The translations under genes were made by a program, and so were the position numbers. Below, piece after piece: positions 1 to 8,412 of a DNA stretch of 64,000 nucleotides. This stretch comes from Membranihabitans maritimus (GTDB taxonomy: Bacteria > Bacteroidota > Bacteroidia > Chitinophagales > Saprospiraceae): assembly GCF_021729145.1 (NCBI RefSeq), contig NZ_JAJSLW010000005.1:129946-193945 (forward strand). Direction: 5' to 3'. Every line of letters begins with the position of its first letter. Position 1 is the stretch's first letter. The notes under the pieces are model-generated. The model ran no database searches and was not told the origin of the DNA. It worked only from the letters and a program-made list of their open reading frames with translations.

Positions 1-396
1 ACCCCTATAAATGGTAAAATAACTGTCGTAAGAGATTCACTCTCAGCAGTCCAGTATTTACCTGAAAAATTTCGTGAGGATATGTATCGATTTGAGTTGG
101 GAAGTCTAGTGAAATTTGTGGCGTCATTTACGTTAATGGAAAATATAACATTGCAATCCAGAGCTGATTTCTTTACCAATCATTTATCCAATTTCGGAAA
201 CTTTGATGTAAATATTGAAAGTAAAATAAAAATGAAGGTCAATAATCACATCACCGTTGATATTCTGGGTAATTTAATTTACGATGAAGATATACAATTT
301 GAGATTTTTGACGAAAATGGAGAGGCAACCGGTCGAACCGGCCCAAGAACTCAATTTAGTGAATCGATCAATGTAGGGTTAACCCATTCTTTCTAA
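1..396 (+). CDS. DUF3078-like protein, C-terminal part (5' end outside window)
   Basis: The reading frame is open from the first base of the window to a TAA at 394-396, so this is the last ~131 residues of a longer protein whose start lies upstream. An internal Met at 82 is not a credible start because the frame continues before it without a stop. The visible part has alternating hydrophobic and polar residues (beta-strand-like), a segment MENITLQSRADFF and a late LIYDEDIQF. This is the pattern of the C-terminus of DUF3078 proteins of Bacteroidota, thought to be outer-membrane or periplasmic. It ends in Phe, common in beta-barrel outer-membrane proteins. It converges with and overlaps the dynamin-like gene by 18 bases. 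Family assignment is from remembered motifs, moderate confidence. Confidence 0.6.
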   Translation, partial: TPINGKITVVRDSLSAVQYLPEKFREDMYRFELGSLVKFVASFTLMENITLQSRADFFTNHLSNFGNFDVNIESKIKMKVNNHITVDILGNLIYDEDIQFEIFDENGEATGRTGPRTQFSESINVGLTHSF

Positions 397-2109
397 CCGA
401 TCCCGGATATTTAATATTTCGGCATTTATTTCATCAAAAATTACTTCCATATTTTGAATTTCTTCCTTTTCGTTTTTCAATAATTTGTCAAAGTCTGTGA
501 ATTGTTCTTCGATTTTGGTTTTGATGATCAGGATATATTCATTGAGTTTCTGAGAAAGTTCTCCTTCAATTTTTTTTCGCGTATCGATGACTTCTCTTGA
601 AAATGTTTTTAAGATTTTCCTCCTTTTTATTCCTGTAGTGATCCCCGCAAATAAGATTCCTAAAGTAGTAATCAAACCTCCGGTTATATCGAAAACCGCC
701 CCGTTTGTTACGGCGGTGAGAATTATACCTATTACTGCCAATCCACTACCTGTGGCTATACCGGGACTGATCGACTGGCTCTGCGCAATCAGGTCTTTAT
801 TTCCAAAATTTTCTGTATCCTTTATAAAATTTTGGAATGAATTTTTCAAATCTTCAATTACCAGGCGTCTTTTTTCTGCAATGTGACCAAAGAGTTCATC
901 ATTATCTTTCAGTACGGTTTTATTCTTGAGTATTTTCAATTCTACCACTTTCGCCATATTCTGAATATTATCTGCCAGGTCATTGACGCCATCCTGCAAC
1001 CGATTGGTCATTTCATCCTTCAGGTTTTTCTCTAATTCATCTTTTATGGACTCCAACCACGCTTGCGGGGATTCTTTTTTACTAAATATACTTTTAAATG
1101 ATTTTTTGATTAAGCGCATAAAAGATAGACCTTCCTTTAGTTCGCGCTCACTAATTAAGGTAGCTTTATCATATCCGGTAAGAATATTTCCCACCAGCGT
1201 ATCTACTTGTTTTTCGGCGTTGTGAACGTGGTTGGTGATTGTTTCGTCTACGTCCTTTCGAAAGGCCCTGTCAGATTCAAATTGTTGTTTTCGCGCCTGT
1301 AAGCCATCATTTATTTTATTATTTAATGTATTTATTAATTCTAAAAGATTTTGAATTTTGGAGATGAGTGCTTTTGCTCCGGTTATGTTGGATAGTATGT
1401 ATTCGCGAAGTTTCTTAAACCCGCTTTTTTCAGTCTGCCCTTCTAATTCATCCAGGGCGGATACTGCAAAAACTTCGGGATTGGGAACCCCTTGTCCGGA
1501 GGCATGGTTGATCACCCCTTTAATATTTGTGGACAGGTCCTTTTCGTTAATTAAATCCTTTTGTTGTAGGATAAAAATGACCTTTTTCTTCCATTCTTCA
1601 TTTATGAATTTGAGAAAATCCCAGGCACTTTGCCGATAAGGGTTCTTGGCTTCAAAAACAAATACTACCAAATCAGATATTGGGACGAATCGCTCGGTTA
1701 TTTGCTGATGGTTTTCGATGATTGTATTGGTACCCGGGGTATCGACGATTGAAATTTCCTTCAGGATCGGTTCCGGGTAATAGATCTGTTTGAGATGATC
1801 ATTAATTTTTATTTCATCCCTATTTTTCCCATATTTTATTTGCTGGATCGTATCCGTTTTAGGATCCGGAGCCACTGCGCACAATTCTTCCTGGCTTGAC
1901 AATAAGGCATTAATAAAGCTACTTTTACCCGCTTTAACTTCTCCTACAATCACAAATAAAAAGGGTTCATCTATCCGCAGTTTCAATTGATCTACGGTGG
2001 CTTGGGTGTCGCTATTGTCTATTTTTGCCGCTTGTATCCCCAGCTTTACGACTACATCCTTGATCCTTTCGTAATAGGGAAGTAATTTTTTGTTGGTAAG
2101 CGATGTCAT
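379..2109 (-). CDS. Dynamin-family GTPase
   Basis: A 576-residue large GTPase, probably acting at the inner membrane. The P-loop GEVKAGKS is at residues 56-63, the G3 motif DTPGTN near residue 120, and a G4-like QQKDL replaces the usual T/NKxD. The G domain is followed by long alpha-helical, charged segments and, near residues 455-500, a hydrophobic Gly-rich hairpin that could insert into membrane. The order G domain, helical stalk, hydrophobic paddle is that of bacterial dynamin-like proteins, which bind or remodel membranes. Only one such gene is present here, whereas many bacteria carry a tandem pair. The next minus-strand gene upstream (MutS-like) is 362 bases away, so it is probably monocistronic. 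Start ATG at 2107-2109. Confidence 0.85.
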   Translation of the reverse strand: MTSLTNKKLLPYYERIKDVVVKLGIQAAKIDNSDTQATVDQLKLRIDEPFLFVIVGEVKAGKSSFINALLSSQEELCAVAPDPKTDTIQQIKYGKNRDEIKINDHLKQIYYPEPILKEISIVDTPGTNTIIENHQQITERFVPISDLVVFVFEAKNPYRQSAWDFLKFINEEWKKKVIFILQQKDLINEKDLSTNIKGVINHASGQGVPNPEVFAVSALDELEGQTEKSGFKKLREYILSNITGAKALISKIQNLLELINTLNNKINDGLQARKQQFESDRAFRKDVDETITNHVHNAEKQVDTLVGNILTGYDKATLISERELKEGLSFMRLIKKSFKSIFSKKESPQAWLESIKDELEKNLKDEMTNRLQDGVNDLADNIQNMAKVVELKILKNKTVLKDNDELFGHIAEKRRLVIEDLKNSFQNFIKDTENFGNKDLIAQSQSISPGIATGSGLAVIGIILTAVTNGAVFDITGGLITTLGILFAGITTGIKRRKILKTFSREVIDTRKKIEGELSQKLNEYILIIKTKIEEQFTDFDKLLKNEKEEIQNMEVIFDEINAEILNIRDRLERMG

Positions 2110-2471
2110 ATTTCTATGGTCTTTGGTTAATAAAGTTCGATTCCTGACAATAGATAAAGATATTTAATAAATTTTAGAAAGACTTACTTGTTGTGAAATG
2201 GTGATGGATGCTTTAAGTCTCTAGGCGTAAACTCGAGGTAAATCAATTACCATTGAAGGGTGTATGGCCATTATTAAAATGTTGGATGGGAGCTTCTACA
2301 TCCTCAGGGGTCCATTGTTTAGTATTTTGTGAAAGGAAACAATAGCTCCCTATTCTCTATAGGAATTGAATATTGGAGATGGGTATTTGCTATATTGCTC
2401 CTTAGTATCTTTTTTAATAAAAGGAAGATTAAAAAGGTATTAGCTAACCTATATTACATATTTATACCGGG
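2110..2471. other. Intergenic, 362 bases
   Basis: AT-rich sequence between the dynamin-like and MutS-like genes. Stop codons interrupt all frames; no convincing small gene, tRNA or hairpin with a T-run was seen. It should contain the promoter of the dynamin-like gene, but no TAnnTTTG element stands out. Confidence 0.5.
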
Positions 2472-4232
2472 TTAAATTATTCCCATCTTTTCCATCAGGA
2501 ATGTGGCATTTTTATTTTTAGCCACTCCTTTTTTTATTTTATAATCAAAGATTAAATCTCCGTCCCGAATGATGCTTTCAAAACTAAAATTTTGAATAAT
2601 CGGTCCATACTCGTTTTCAAGTTTCGATAGATTGAGGTCATGGGTAGCTAAAACAGTAAGTGCATTTCTCTCCTTTAGCTTCAATAATATTTGATAACTT
2701 CCATAGTATTTATCATCTGAATTGGTGCCCCTTAAAATTTCATCCAGCAAAACTAAAGCGGGAATACGGGATTGGTCCAGATTATTGAAGATCATTTTCA
2801 ACCTCTTTAGTTCATCATAAAATAGAGATGTGCTTTCCTGTATGGAGTCAGACTTGCGGAATGAAGTATAAATATTAAAGAAGTCCGTATTGAAAGTATC
2901 TGCAGCAACCACGCTACCAGCGGAAGCGAGAATCTGATTGATTCCAACGGAACGTAAAAAAGTACTTTTACCGGACATATTCGAGCCAGTAACCAGCATT
3001 ACTTTGAAATCGGGATGCATATAAAAATCATTACCTATATTTTCCCCTTCCGAAATAAAAGGATGTCTGATATTTTTACCAGAAATAGTCCCATTCCCTT
3101 CGAAAACAGGAAACTTGTACTGGGGGTTGTTTCGGGCAAATGTAGCGTAGGAAAAAATAACTTCGGCGCTGGCAAGAGCCTTTTCCCATTTGGAAATGTC
3201 ATTTCCGTTTTTTATATACCATCGGTCCAGGTTGAGGACGGCGTGAAGATCAAATCCAAAGACCCCATTGAATAGCATACCTATTATTAAATTGTTTCTG
3301 CTTTCCAGCAAATCTATTTTTCTCTTTAATTTTTTTAATTCCCTGAGCCCGGTCTGTAATTGATCTGAAATATCAATCATTTCATGAGAACGATATTGGT
3401 GGCTTGTAATGGCAGCAATTGATCTGTGTAATTTTTCTAGTCTCTTTAGTTCATTAGTGGTAAGTATAATAACTTTATTGGTATGCTTGAGGAAAATTCC
3501 GCTGATTCCCAGGTTAAGCAGGAATCCATAGAGAAGGAACGAACTATTCCCACTGACAAAATATAATATGAGGAACACAATGGCCAGCAAGGGGGGAAGC
3601 CATCTAATAATCGTCATTTTTTTACGAATAGAATCTGACAAAACTGTTTTATGAGAGAATGAATTGCCTTTGTCGTAGTCTGCGCTATTGAGCCCATGGG
3701 CAAGTATCTCTTGTCCCAAATCCATAAACCCCATACACTCGGATATACTTTCCTGGCGTTCAGCTATATCATTTTTATTCTTTCCGGTAATTAATAAGCT
3801 TTCAGCCAATGCTTTGAGTCCTTCTGTACTGAAACATCGGTTTATTATATGGAATAATGACCGGTTTCCGAAAATATCGAGATCCATGGAATAAGAATCG
3901 GATTGATGGAACTCATTCCCATCATGCAAAAATGAAGGCTTGCCGTTAAAAATCGAGATTTCATTTTCATTGATCTCAATTAATTTATTTAAAGTTAGGT
4001 GGTGGTACTTTAATTCCTGGTGATGCCATATTGTATAGAGAAAAGCTGTAACCAAGCCTAACAGAAATAGTATGAATACAACTTTTGGTTCATAGGTGAA
4101 CAAACAGTAAACGGCCAGTGCTATTAGGAGAAAAACAAGTAACCGTATCCATGAGAATAGAGTTACTTTGCGCTTTGATTTTTTTATTTCAACCTGGATT
4201 CTATCCAGATTATCTGTATACATTTCTTTCAT
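2472..4232 (-). CDS. Membrane-anchored MutS-family ATPase
   Basis: A 586-residue protein with the MutS C-terminal ATPase: Walker A GSNMSGKST at residues 416-424, Walker B VLLDEILRGTNS and a terminal switch histidine in TVLATHDL. It lacks the MutS mismatch-recognition domain. Instead the N-terminal half carries two hydrophobic hairpins (about residues 29-66 and 211-248), so it is a membrane protein. Such MutS-like proteins are widespread in Bacteroidota; their role is not established, and mismatch repair should not be assumed. The lever/clamp-type helical region (residues 260-320) is retained. It lies 27 bases downstream of the OsmC gene on the same strand, probably co-transcribed. Confidence 0.85.
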   Translation of the reverse strand: MKEMYTDNLDRIQVEIKKSKRKVTLFSWIRLLVFLLIALAVYCLFTYEPKVVFILFLLGLVTAFLYTIWHHQELKYHHLTLNKLIEINENEISIFNGKPSFLHDGNEFHQSDSYSMDLDIFGNRSLFHIINRCFSTEGLKALAESLLITGKNKNDIAERQESISECMGFMDLGQEILAHGLNSADYDKGNSFSHKTVLSDSIRKKMTIIRWLPPLLAIVFLILYFVSGNSSFLLYGFLLNLGISGIFLKHTNKVIILTTNELKRLEKLHRSIAAITSHQYRSHEMIDISDQLQTGLRELKKLKRKIDLLESRNNLIIGMLFNGVFGFDLHAVLNLDRWYIKNGNDISKWEKALASAEVIFSYATFARNNPQYKFPVFEGNGTISGKNIRHPFISEGENIGNDFYMHPDFKVMLVTGSNMSGKSTFLRSVGINQILASAGSVVAADTFNTDFFNIYTSFRKSDSIQESTSLFYDELKRLKMIFNNLDQSRIPALVLLDEILRGTNSDDKYYGSYQILLKLKERNALTVLATHDLNLSKLENEYGPIIQNFSFESIIRDGDLIFDYKIKKGVAKNKNATFLMEKMGII

Positions 4233-4259
4233 AAAATAGTAAATAATAAGGAGTCTAGA

Positions 4260-4733
4260 TTATTCTGCTTCCAGAACCTGGGGTGCATGCAGGATAGGAA
4301 AATTTAATGATTTAGCAATAAAGCATTTTTCATTGGCTTGTCTGTGTAGGCTCAATGCCAGTTCTTTATGTGATATGTCTTTAATAAAAACTTTAGGCGA
4401 AAGAATGATTTCCACAAATTCTCCTTCACCAAATTCTTTTAATTCCATTTTTCCGAGCGGGTGGTCCGAATAATCTACCACTATAATATTATTTGAAGCG
4501 CATAGGTGTAAGTACCAAAGCATGTGACACGATGCTACAGAAGCTACAAACATTTCTTCGGGATTATAACGATGAGGATCCCCTCTAAATAATGGATCTG
4601 CAGAACCTTGTAAATTGGGTTTCCCTACTGCTTTAATATTAAATTTCCGATCGTAGGCAGTGTATTTATAAGTTCCGGCACCGCGGTTACCTGTCCAGTT
4701 GAGGTCCAATTCATATGAATGGATTTTGGTCAT
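4260..4733 (-). CDS. OsmC family protein
   Basis: A 157-residue cytoplasmic protein of the OsmC/Ohr superfamily, thiol-dependent peroxidases that reduce organic hydroperoxides. The two redox cysteines are present: C69 in VASVASCHM and C137 in ANEKCFIAK, with the preceding NPEE (E60) typical of the family. Length is normal. It is closer to the general OsmC group than to Ohr, which carries a different C-terminal pattern. It is 9 bases downstream of the small membrane protein and 27 upstream of the MutS-like gene, suggesting a minus-strand operon SDR - membrane protein - OsmC - MutS-like. Start ATG at 4731-4733. Confidence 0.85.
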   Translation of the reverse strand: MTKIHSYELDLNWTGNRGAGTYKYTAYDRKFNIKAVGKPNLQGSADPLFRGDPHRYNPEEMFVASVASCHMLWYLHLCASNNIIVVDYSDHPLGKMELKEFGEGEFVEIILSPKVFIKDISHKELALSLHRQANEKCFIAKSLNFPILHAPQVLEAE

Positions 4734-4742
4734 ACTTTTTGT

Positions 4743-5105
4743 TTAATTGTTTTGCATCAACGTTTCCCTGAGACGTTTCATTTCCATTCTGTCTTGTATA
4801 AAACCAAACGAAAATACTAAAAATAAAAGTAGTGCAATGATACCGAGACCCCAGGTAAACCAATTCCCATTATTCCCATTTTTCCACATCTTAAAAAACA
4901 TCCAAGAAATGGAAAGCCAGGCCAGGGAGTGGGAATAATCAAAAATATATTTTTTTACGATCCAATTTTTAGGGTTTTTAGGAATGGTAAGAGGTCGAAG
5001 GCGCACTATATAGTATATGATCGCTATCAAAAATGCAAGAATTGTCCAATAGAGGTATGAAATCCCTATAAAAGTGAGGGCGATATGTAGAATGAATGTA
5101 ATCAT
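4743..5105 (-). CDS. Small integral membrane protein, unknown function
   Basis: A 120-residue protein with about three to four hydrophobic segments (near residues 2-18, 20-36, 62-75 and 85-105) and a basic C-terminal tail rich in Arg, Met and Glu. I do not recognise the family. The start chosen is the ATG at 5103-5105, one base after the stop of the upstream SDR gene. An in-frame ATG 24 bases further upstream (5129) would overlap the SDR gene and add eight polar residues. Position between SDR and OsmC genes suggests co-transcription but says little about function. Confidence 0.65.
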   Translation of the reverse strand: MITFILHIALTFIGISYLYWTILAFLIAIIYYIVRLRPLTIPKNPKNWIVKKYIFDYSHSLAWLSISWMFFKMWKNGNNGNWFTWGLGIIALLLFLVFSFGFIQDRMEMKRLRETLMQNN

Positions 5106-5106
5106 A

Positions 5107-5865
5107 TTATTGCATAAAGCTTCCACCATTTATATCAAAATTACTGCCAGTAGCATATTTCATTGACCCGGTACACAACAACGAAACCATGGGCACAATA
5201 TCCTTTGGTCGTATCCATTCATGTATAGCCTGTTCGTATTTTATTTGTTCCAATTGTTCTCTATCCATTATTTCCGTTGCCATTTTTGTATATATCCATC
5301 CCGGTGCTATGGAAAAACAATGTATATTATTCCTGCCACCTTCCCTGGCAATAGTTTTTGTCAACCCTATTAAACCGCTCTTGGAAGCAGAGTACGCTAA
5401 ATAATTAATAGTATCCCCGCGAAATGCCGCTCTGGAAGAAATATTTATTATGGTACCTCCGTCTTGTTCTACAAAATGATTGAAGACCATTTTAGCCAAA
5501 TAGGCTGCAGATCTTAGATTAATATTAATAGTTTCTTCCCAAACATCCAACCAATTAGTATTGTTTTTTAGCGGAGCACCTTTATAAATTCCCGCATTAT
5601 TTATTAAAACGTTTATTGTGCCTAAATCAGCCGTAACGGAATTAATCAATTTTTCGCAATTATCAGTAGATGCAAGGTCGCATTTGTACAGGTTCGATAA
5701 TGGTTTTGGGTAAGTTTTGTGCAATGGTAACAGTGGTCCCTTATTCTGGTAATATTGTAAAGCTACACATGCATTTTGTCCAAGCAAAGCTTTTGCTATT
5801 TCCAATCCTAGTCCTCCGCTTGCCCCTGTAAGTAAAACTTTTTTTCCCGATAAATTATATTCCAT
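5107..5865 (-). CDS. SDR family oxidoreductase (FabG-like)
   Basis: A 252-residue classical short-chain dehydrogenase/reductase. The cofactor motif TGASGGLG is at residues 13-20, NNAG follows beta-4, the active-site Ser lies in INISSRAAF, and Tyr/Lys lie in YSASK. The C-terminal region (SIAPGWIYT and GSNFDINGG) matches NAD(P)H-dependent FabG-type reductases. Substrate cannot be inferred; it is not in a fatty-acid synthesis cluster, so a general 3-oxoacyl or alcohol/ketone reductase is as likely. First gene of a probable four-gene minus-strand operon. A near-perfect 20-base palindrome overlaps its start codon, suggesting repressor control. Confidence 0.85.
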   Translation of the reverse strand: MEYNLSGKKVLLTGASGGLGLEIAKALLGQNACVALQYYQNKGPLLPLHKTYPKPLSNLYKCDLASTDNCEKLINSVTADLGTINVLINNAGIYKGAPLKNNTNWLDVWEETININLRSAAYLAKMVFNHFVEQDGGTIINISSRAAFRGDTINYLAYSASKSGLIGLTKTIAREGGRNNIHCFSIAPGWIYTKMATEIMDREQLEQIKYEQAIHEWIRPKDIVPMVSLLCTGSMKYATGSNFDINGGSFMQ

Positions 5866-5883
5866 TTGTATAAATATACAAAT
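5864..5883. promoter_or_regulatory. 20-bp palindrome overlapping the SDR start codon
   Basis: ATTTGTATA at 5864-5872, AA, then TATACAAAT at 5875-5883: 9-base arms with no mismatch. It covers the first bases of the SDR gene and its immediate upstream region. A perfect dyad of this size at a start codon is typical of a dimeric repressor operator; the cognate regulator is not evident. A TATAC/GTATA dyad also occurs in the hxlR promoter at 62160-62173. Confidence 0.45.
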
Positions 5884-5984
5884 TAAACTTCTTGAAGTAA
5901 ATGATTTTAGCCCTGCTTTTTACGCCACTACTCCAAAAAGGTATAATCAGAACAAATCAATATAGACCTTCTGTATTGACAAAA

Positions 5985-7757
5985 TTAATCCCAAAGAAAC
6001 TGTATGGGTAATCTTGCCTGCGGTTTTTGCCAATCTCTGAGTTCAGCTTCTAAATTTTCTTTTGCTATTTCCAGGTGGTGTCCTTTTACAAGTTTTATCG
6101 AGGTATTAAGTTCTTCACCGGTGATCTGTTCAAGGAATTTATAAAAGGGTTGTTTGGTTCTTGGATATTCCGTAATCCTGTATTCTTCGATTTCGGCTTC
6201 TGAAGCAGCTTTGTCGATAGCATCCGATAAACTCCCCAGCTGATCTACCAACCCCTTATGAATGGCCTGGGTTCCTGTCCAAACTCGTCCCTGAGCTACT
6301 TCATTTACCTGATCTACAGTCATTTTTCTGGCGTCTGCCACACGGGATAAAAAGATATCATATATTTGATCGACTTCGCTCTGGAGTAATTCCTGTTCTA
6401 CCGGCGAAGAAGGGAAAAAAGGAGTGAATGCGGCGCTTAAATTATTGGTCTTGACTGTATCCATATTAATCCCCAACTTATCTTCCATTAGTTCACTTAC
6501 TTTTGGAAGTAAAAAGAATACTCCAATGGATCCTGTTATCGTAGAGGGTTCGGATATAATATATTCGCTTCCTGAAGCAATATAATATCCACCGGATGCA
6601 GCATAGGTACCCATAGAAGCGATTACGGGTATTCCGTCCTCCTGCAGTAGTTTGAGTTCTCTCCATATTTTTTCTGAGGCCAATGCACTACCTCCGGGAG
6701 AATCAATCCGCAGTACAACAGCTTTAATATTTTCATCCCGGCGTATGTCCCGGATCATTTTAACATAGGCTTCACCTGATATACTGCCGTATCTTTCTTC
6801 CCCGTCGTGAATTTCACCTTCCGCAAAAACTATTGCAATTTTATCTTTGGCAGAATAATTTTTAGAAAGAGGATCGGACTTATAATAGTCATAAACTGAC
6901 ACTGTATTTATTTTTTCATCTTCATCCAACCCTAATTTATCTCTCATTTTTTCCAAAAATTCATCTTCGTAGCATACTACATCCACAAGATTAAATTCCA
7001 TTGCTTTCGTGGCATTACGTGCCCCGTATGCATTTATTATTTGCTGAAGTTCGATACTGTCTATAGACCGGTTTTGTTCGATATCATCTAATAATACATT
7101 GTACATGGAATTAAGATAAGAACGGGTTTGAAGTTTGTTCGCCTCACTCATTTCAGAAAGTCTGAACGGTTCCGTGGCACTTTTAAACTTACCGGCAAAA
7201 TATGTTTCAAACTCAATTCCAATTTTATCAGAAAGCGTTTTAAAGTGCGGTACAATGGAAGCCAGTCCTCTTAAATCAATTCCTCCGGTGGGGAATACAG
7301 CAATTTCATCTGCCAGCGTAGCTAAGTGGTAAGCTGAAGTAGAATAATAATCACTATATGCGAATACGAATTTGCCCGATTGTTTAAATGTTTTTATCGC
7401 TTTTTCCAAAATTTCCCGTTTGGTAAGCCCGATATTTACCTGGGACATATCGAGGTAAATACCCTTTATATCTTTATCGTTACCTGCCCTTTCAATTAAT
7501 TCAGCATAATCGTGAATACTTAGAATTTCTTCCTGCTCTATAAGTTGTTCGAATCCCTGGACATCCGTATTATTTCTTTTTTCAGGTAATACGCCGGCCA
7601 GATTAATAGTTAATACGGAATTCGATGAAACCTTAGGTTTTTCACTTCCTTGTGAATAAAAAGCAGACCCTATTCCTGCTAAAATCAAAAAAAGTAAAAG
7701 TACTCCTAAGATTACCCCGAGACAAGATCCTAAAACAGATTGAAAAAATGTTCGCAT
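5985..7757 (-). CDS. sppA: Signal peptide peptidase SppA, 67K type
   Basis: A 590-residue membrane-bound serine protease that degrades cleaved signal peptides in the inner membrane. It has one N-terminal transmembrane segment (residues 11-33) and two tandem ClpP-like SppA domains, i.e. the long E. coli-type form rather than the short SohB form. The catalytic Lys is K192 (FKSATEPF) in the first domain and the catalytic Ser is S388 (AASGGYY) in the second. Their spacing of 196 is close to that in E. coli SppA (K209/S409). It lies 160 bases downstream of folK, an order I recall from other Bacteroidota. Start ATG at 7755-7757. Confidence 0.93.
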   Translation of the reverse strand: MRTFFQSVLGSCLGVILGVLLLFLILAGIGSAFYSQGSEKPKVSSNSVLTINLAGVLPEKRNNTDVQGFEQLIEQEEILSIHDYAELIERAGNDKDIKGIYLDMSQVNIGLTKREILEKAIKTFKQSGKFVFAYSDYYSTSAYHLATLADEIAVFPTGGIDLRGLASIVPHFKTLSDKIGIEFETYFAGKFKSATEPFRLSEMSEANKLQTRSYLNSMYNVLLDDIEQNRSIDSIELQQIINAYGARNATKAMEFNLVDVVCYEDEFLEKMRDKLGLDEDEKINTVSVYDYYKSDPLSKNYSAKDKIAIVFAEGEIHDGEERYGSISGEAYVKMIRDIRRDENIKAVVLRIDSPGGSALASEKIWRELKLLQEDGIPVIASMGTYAASGGYYIASGSEYIISEPSTITGSIGVFFLLPKVSELMEDKLGINMDTVKTNNLSAAFTPFFPSSPVEQELLQSEVDQIYDIFLSRVADARKMTVDQVNEVAQGRVWTGTQAIHKGLVDQLGSLSDAIDKAASEAEIEEYRITEYPRTKQPFYKFLEQITGEELNTSIKLVKGHHLEIAKENLEAELRDWQKPQARLPIQFLWD

Positions 7758-7917
7758 TGGATTATTTTAAATGAAATGCAATGATACAGATTTTTGCCTG
7801 TTTGAATGCAATCTAATAGACCAGATCTGTCTGATTATAGATGAAAATCGGTAATTCTATAATTTATTAACAGGTGGTTGAAATATATTTAGCTTTTTGA
7901 TTCTGTGGGAAAGTTAA

Positions 7918-8397
7918 TTACACCTGAAGCGGGGTGACATAACTTCCATCTTTACATTCCCGTAATAATGTTTTAATATCTTTTTTTGTAATGGGATCTT
8001 TCAAGTCCGGTGCAATCTCAGCCAGGGGTTTGAGGACAAAGTTTCGACGGGCAAAATAAGGGTGGGGAATTTTTAAATTATTCATAGATAAAATTATATC
8101 GTTGTAAAATAGGATGTCAATATCTATTTCACGCTCATGCCATTTCGAACGGGCAATCCGACCAATTTTACTTTCAATATCCTTTAATTTAGTTAATAAT
8201 TCTTGGGGTGGTACCTTGGTTTCAACCCCAATGGCCATATTAATAAACTCATTTTGTTTATCATATCCCCAGGGTTTGGTCTTATAAAACTTTGAGCGGA
8301 TAATTATTGGTCCAATATCTACTTCAATTGCCTCCAGTGCTTTATTTAAAAATTTCAATCGATCTCCTTCATTGGAACCCAATCCCAGATAAATCAT
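7918..8397 (-). CDS. folK: 2-amino-4-hydroxy-6-hydroxymethyldihydropteridine pyrophosphokinase (HPPK)
   Basis: A 159-residue cytoplasmic enzyme of folate synthesis that transfers pyrophosphate from ATP to 6-hydroxymethyl-dihydropterin. Family motifs are all present: YLGLGSNEGDR at the N-terminus, the WHEREIDIDILFYND metal- and ATP-binding stretch, and the IPHPYFARRNFVLKPLAEIAP stretch, with ordinary length. The ATG at 8395-8397 puts the start directly before YLGLGSN; a TTG three codons upstream is less likely. It starts 15 bases after the AGCS symporter stop, so the two are probably co-transcribed. Confidence 0.95.
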   Translation of the reverse strand: MIYLGLGSNEGDRLKFLNKALEAIEVDIGPIIIRSKFYKTKPWGYDKQNEFINMAIGVETKVPPQELLTKLKDIESKIGRIARSKWHEREIDIDILFYNDIILSMNNLKIPHPYFARRNFVLKPLAEIAPDLKDPITKKDIKTLLRECKDGSYVTPLQV

Positions 8398-8412
8398 AGA
8401 AAACAATAACTT

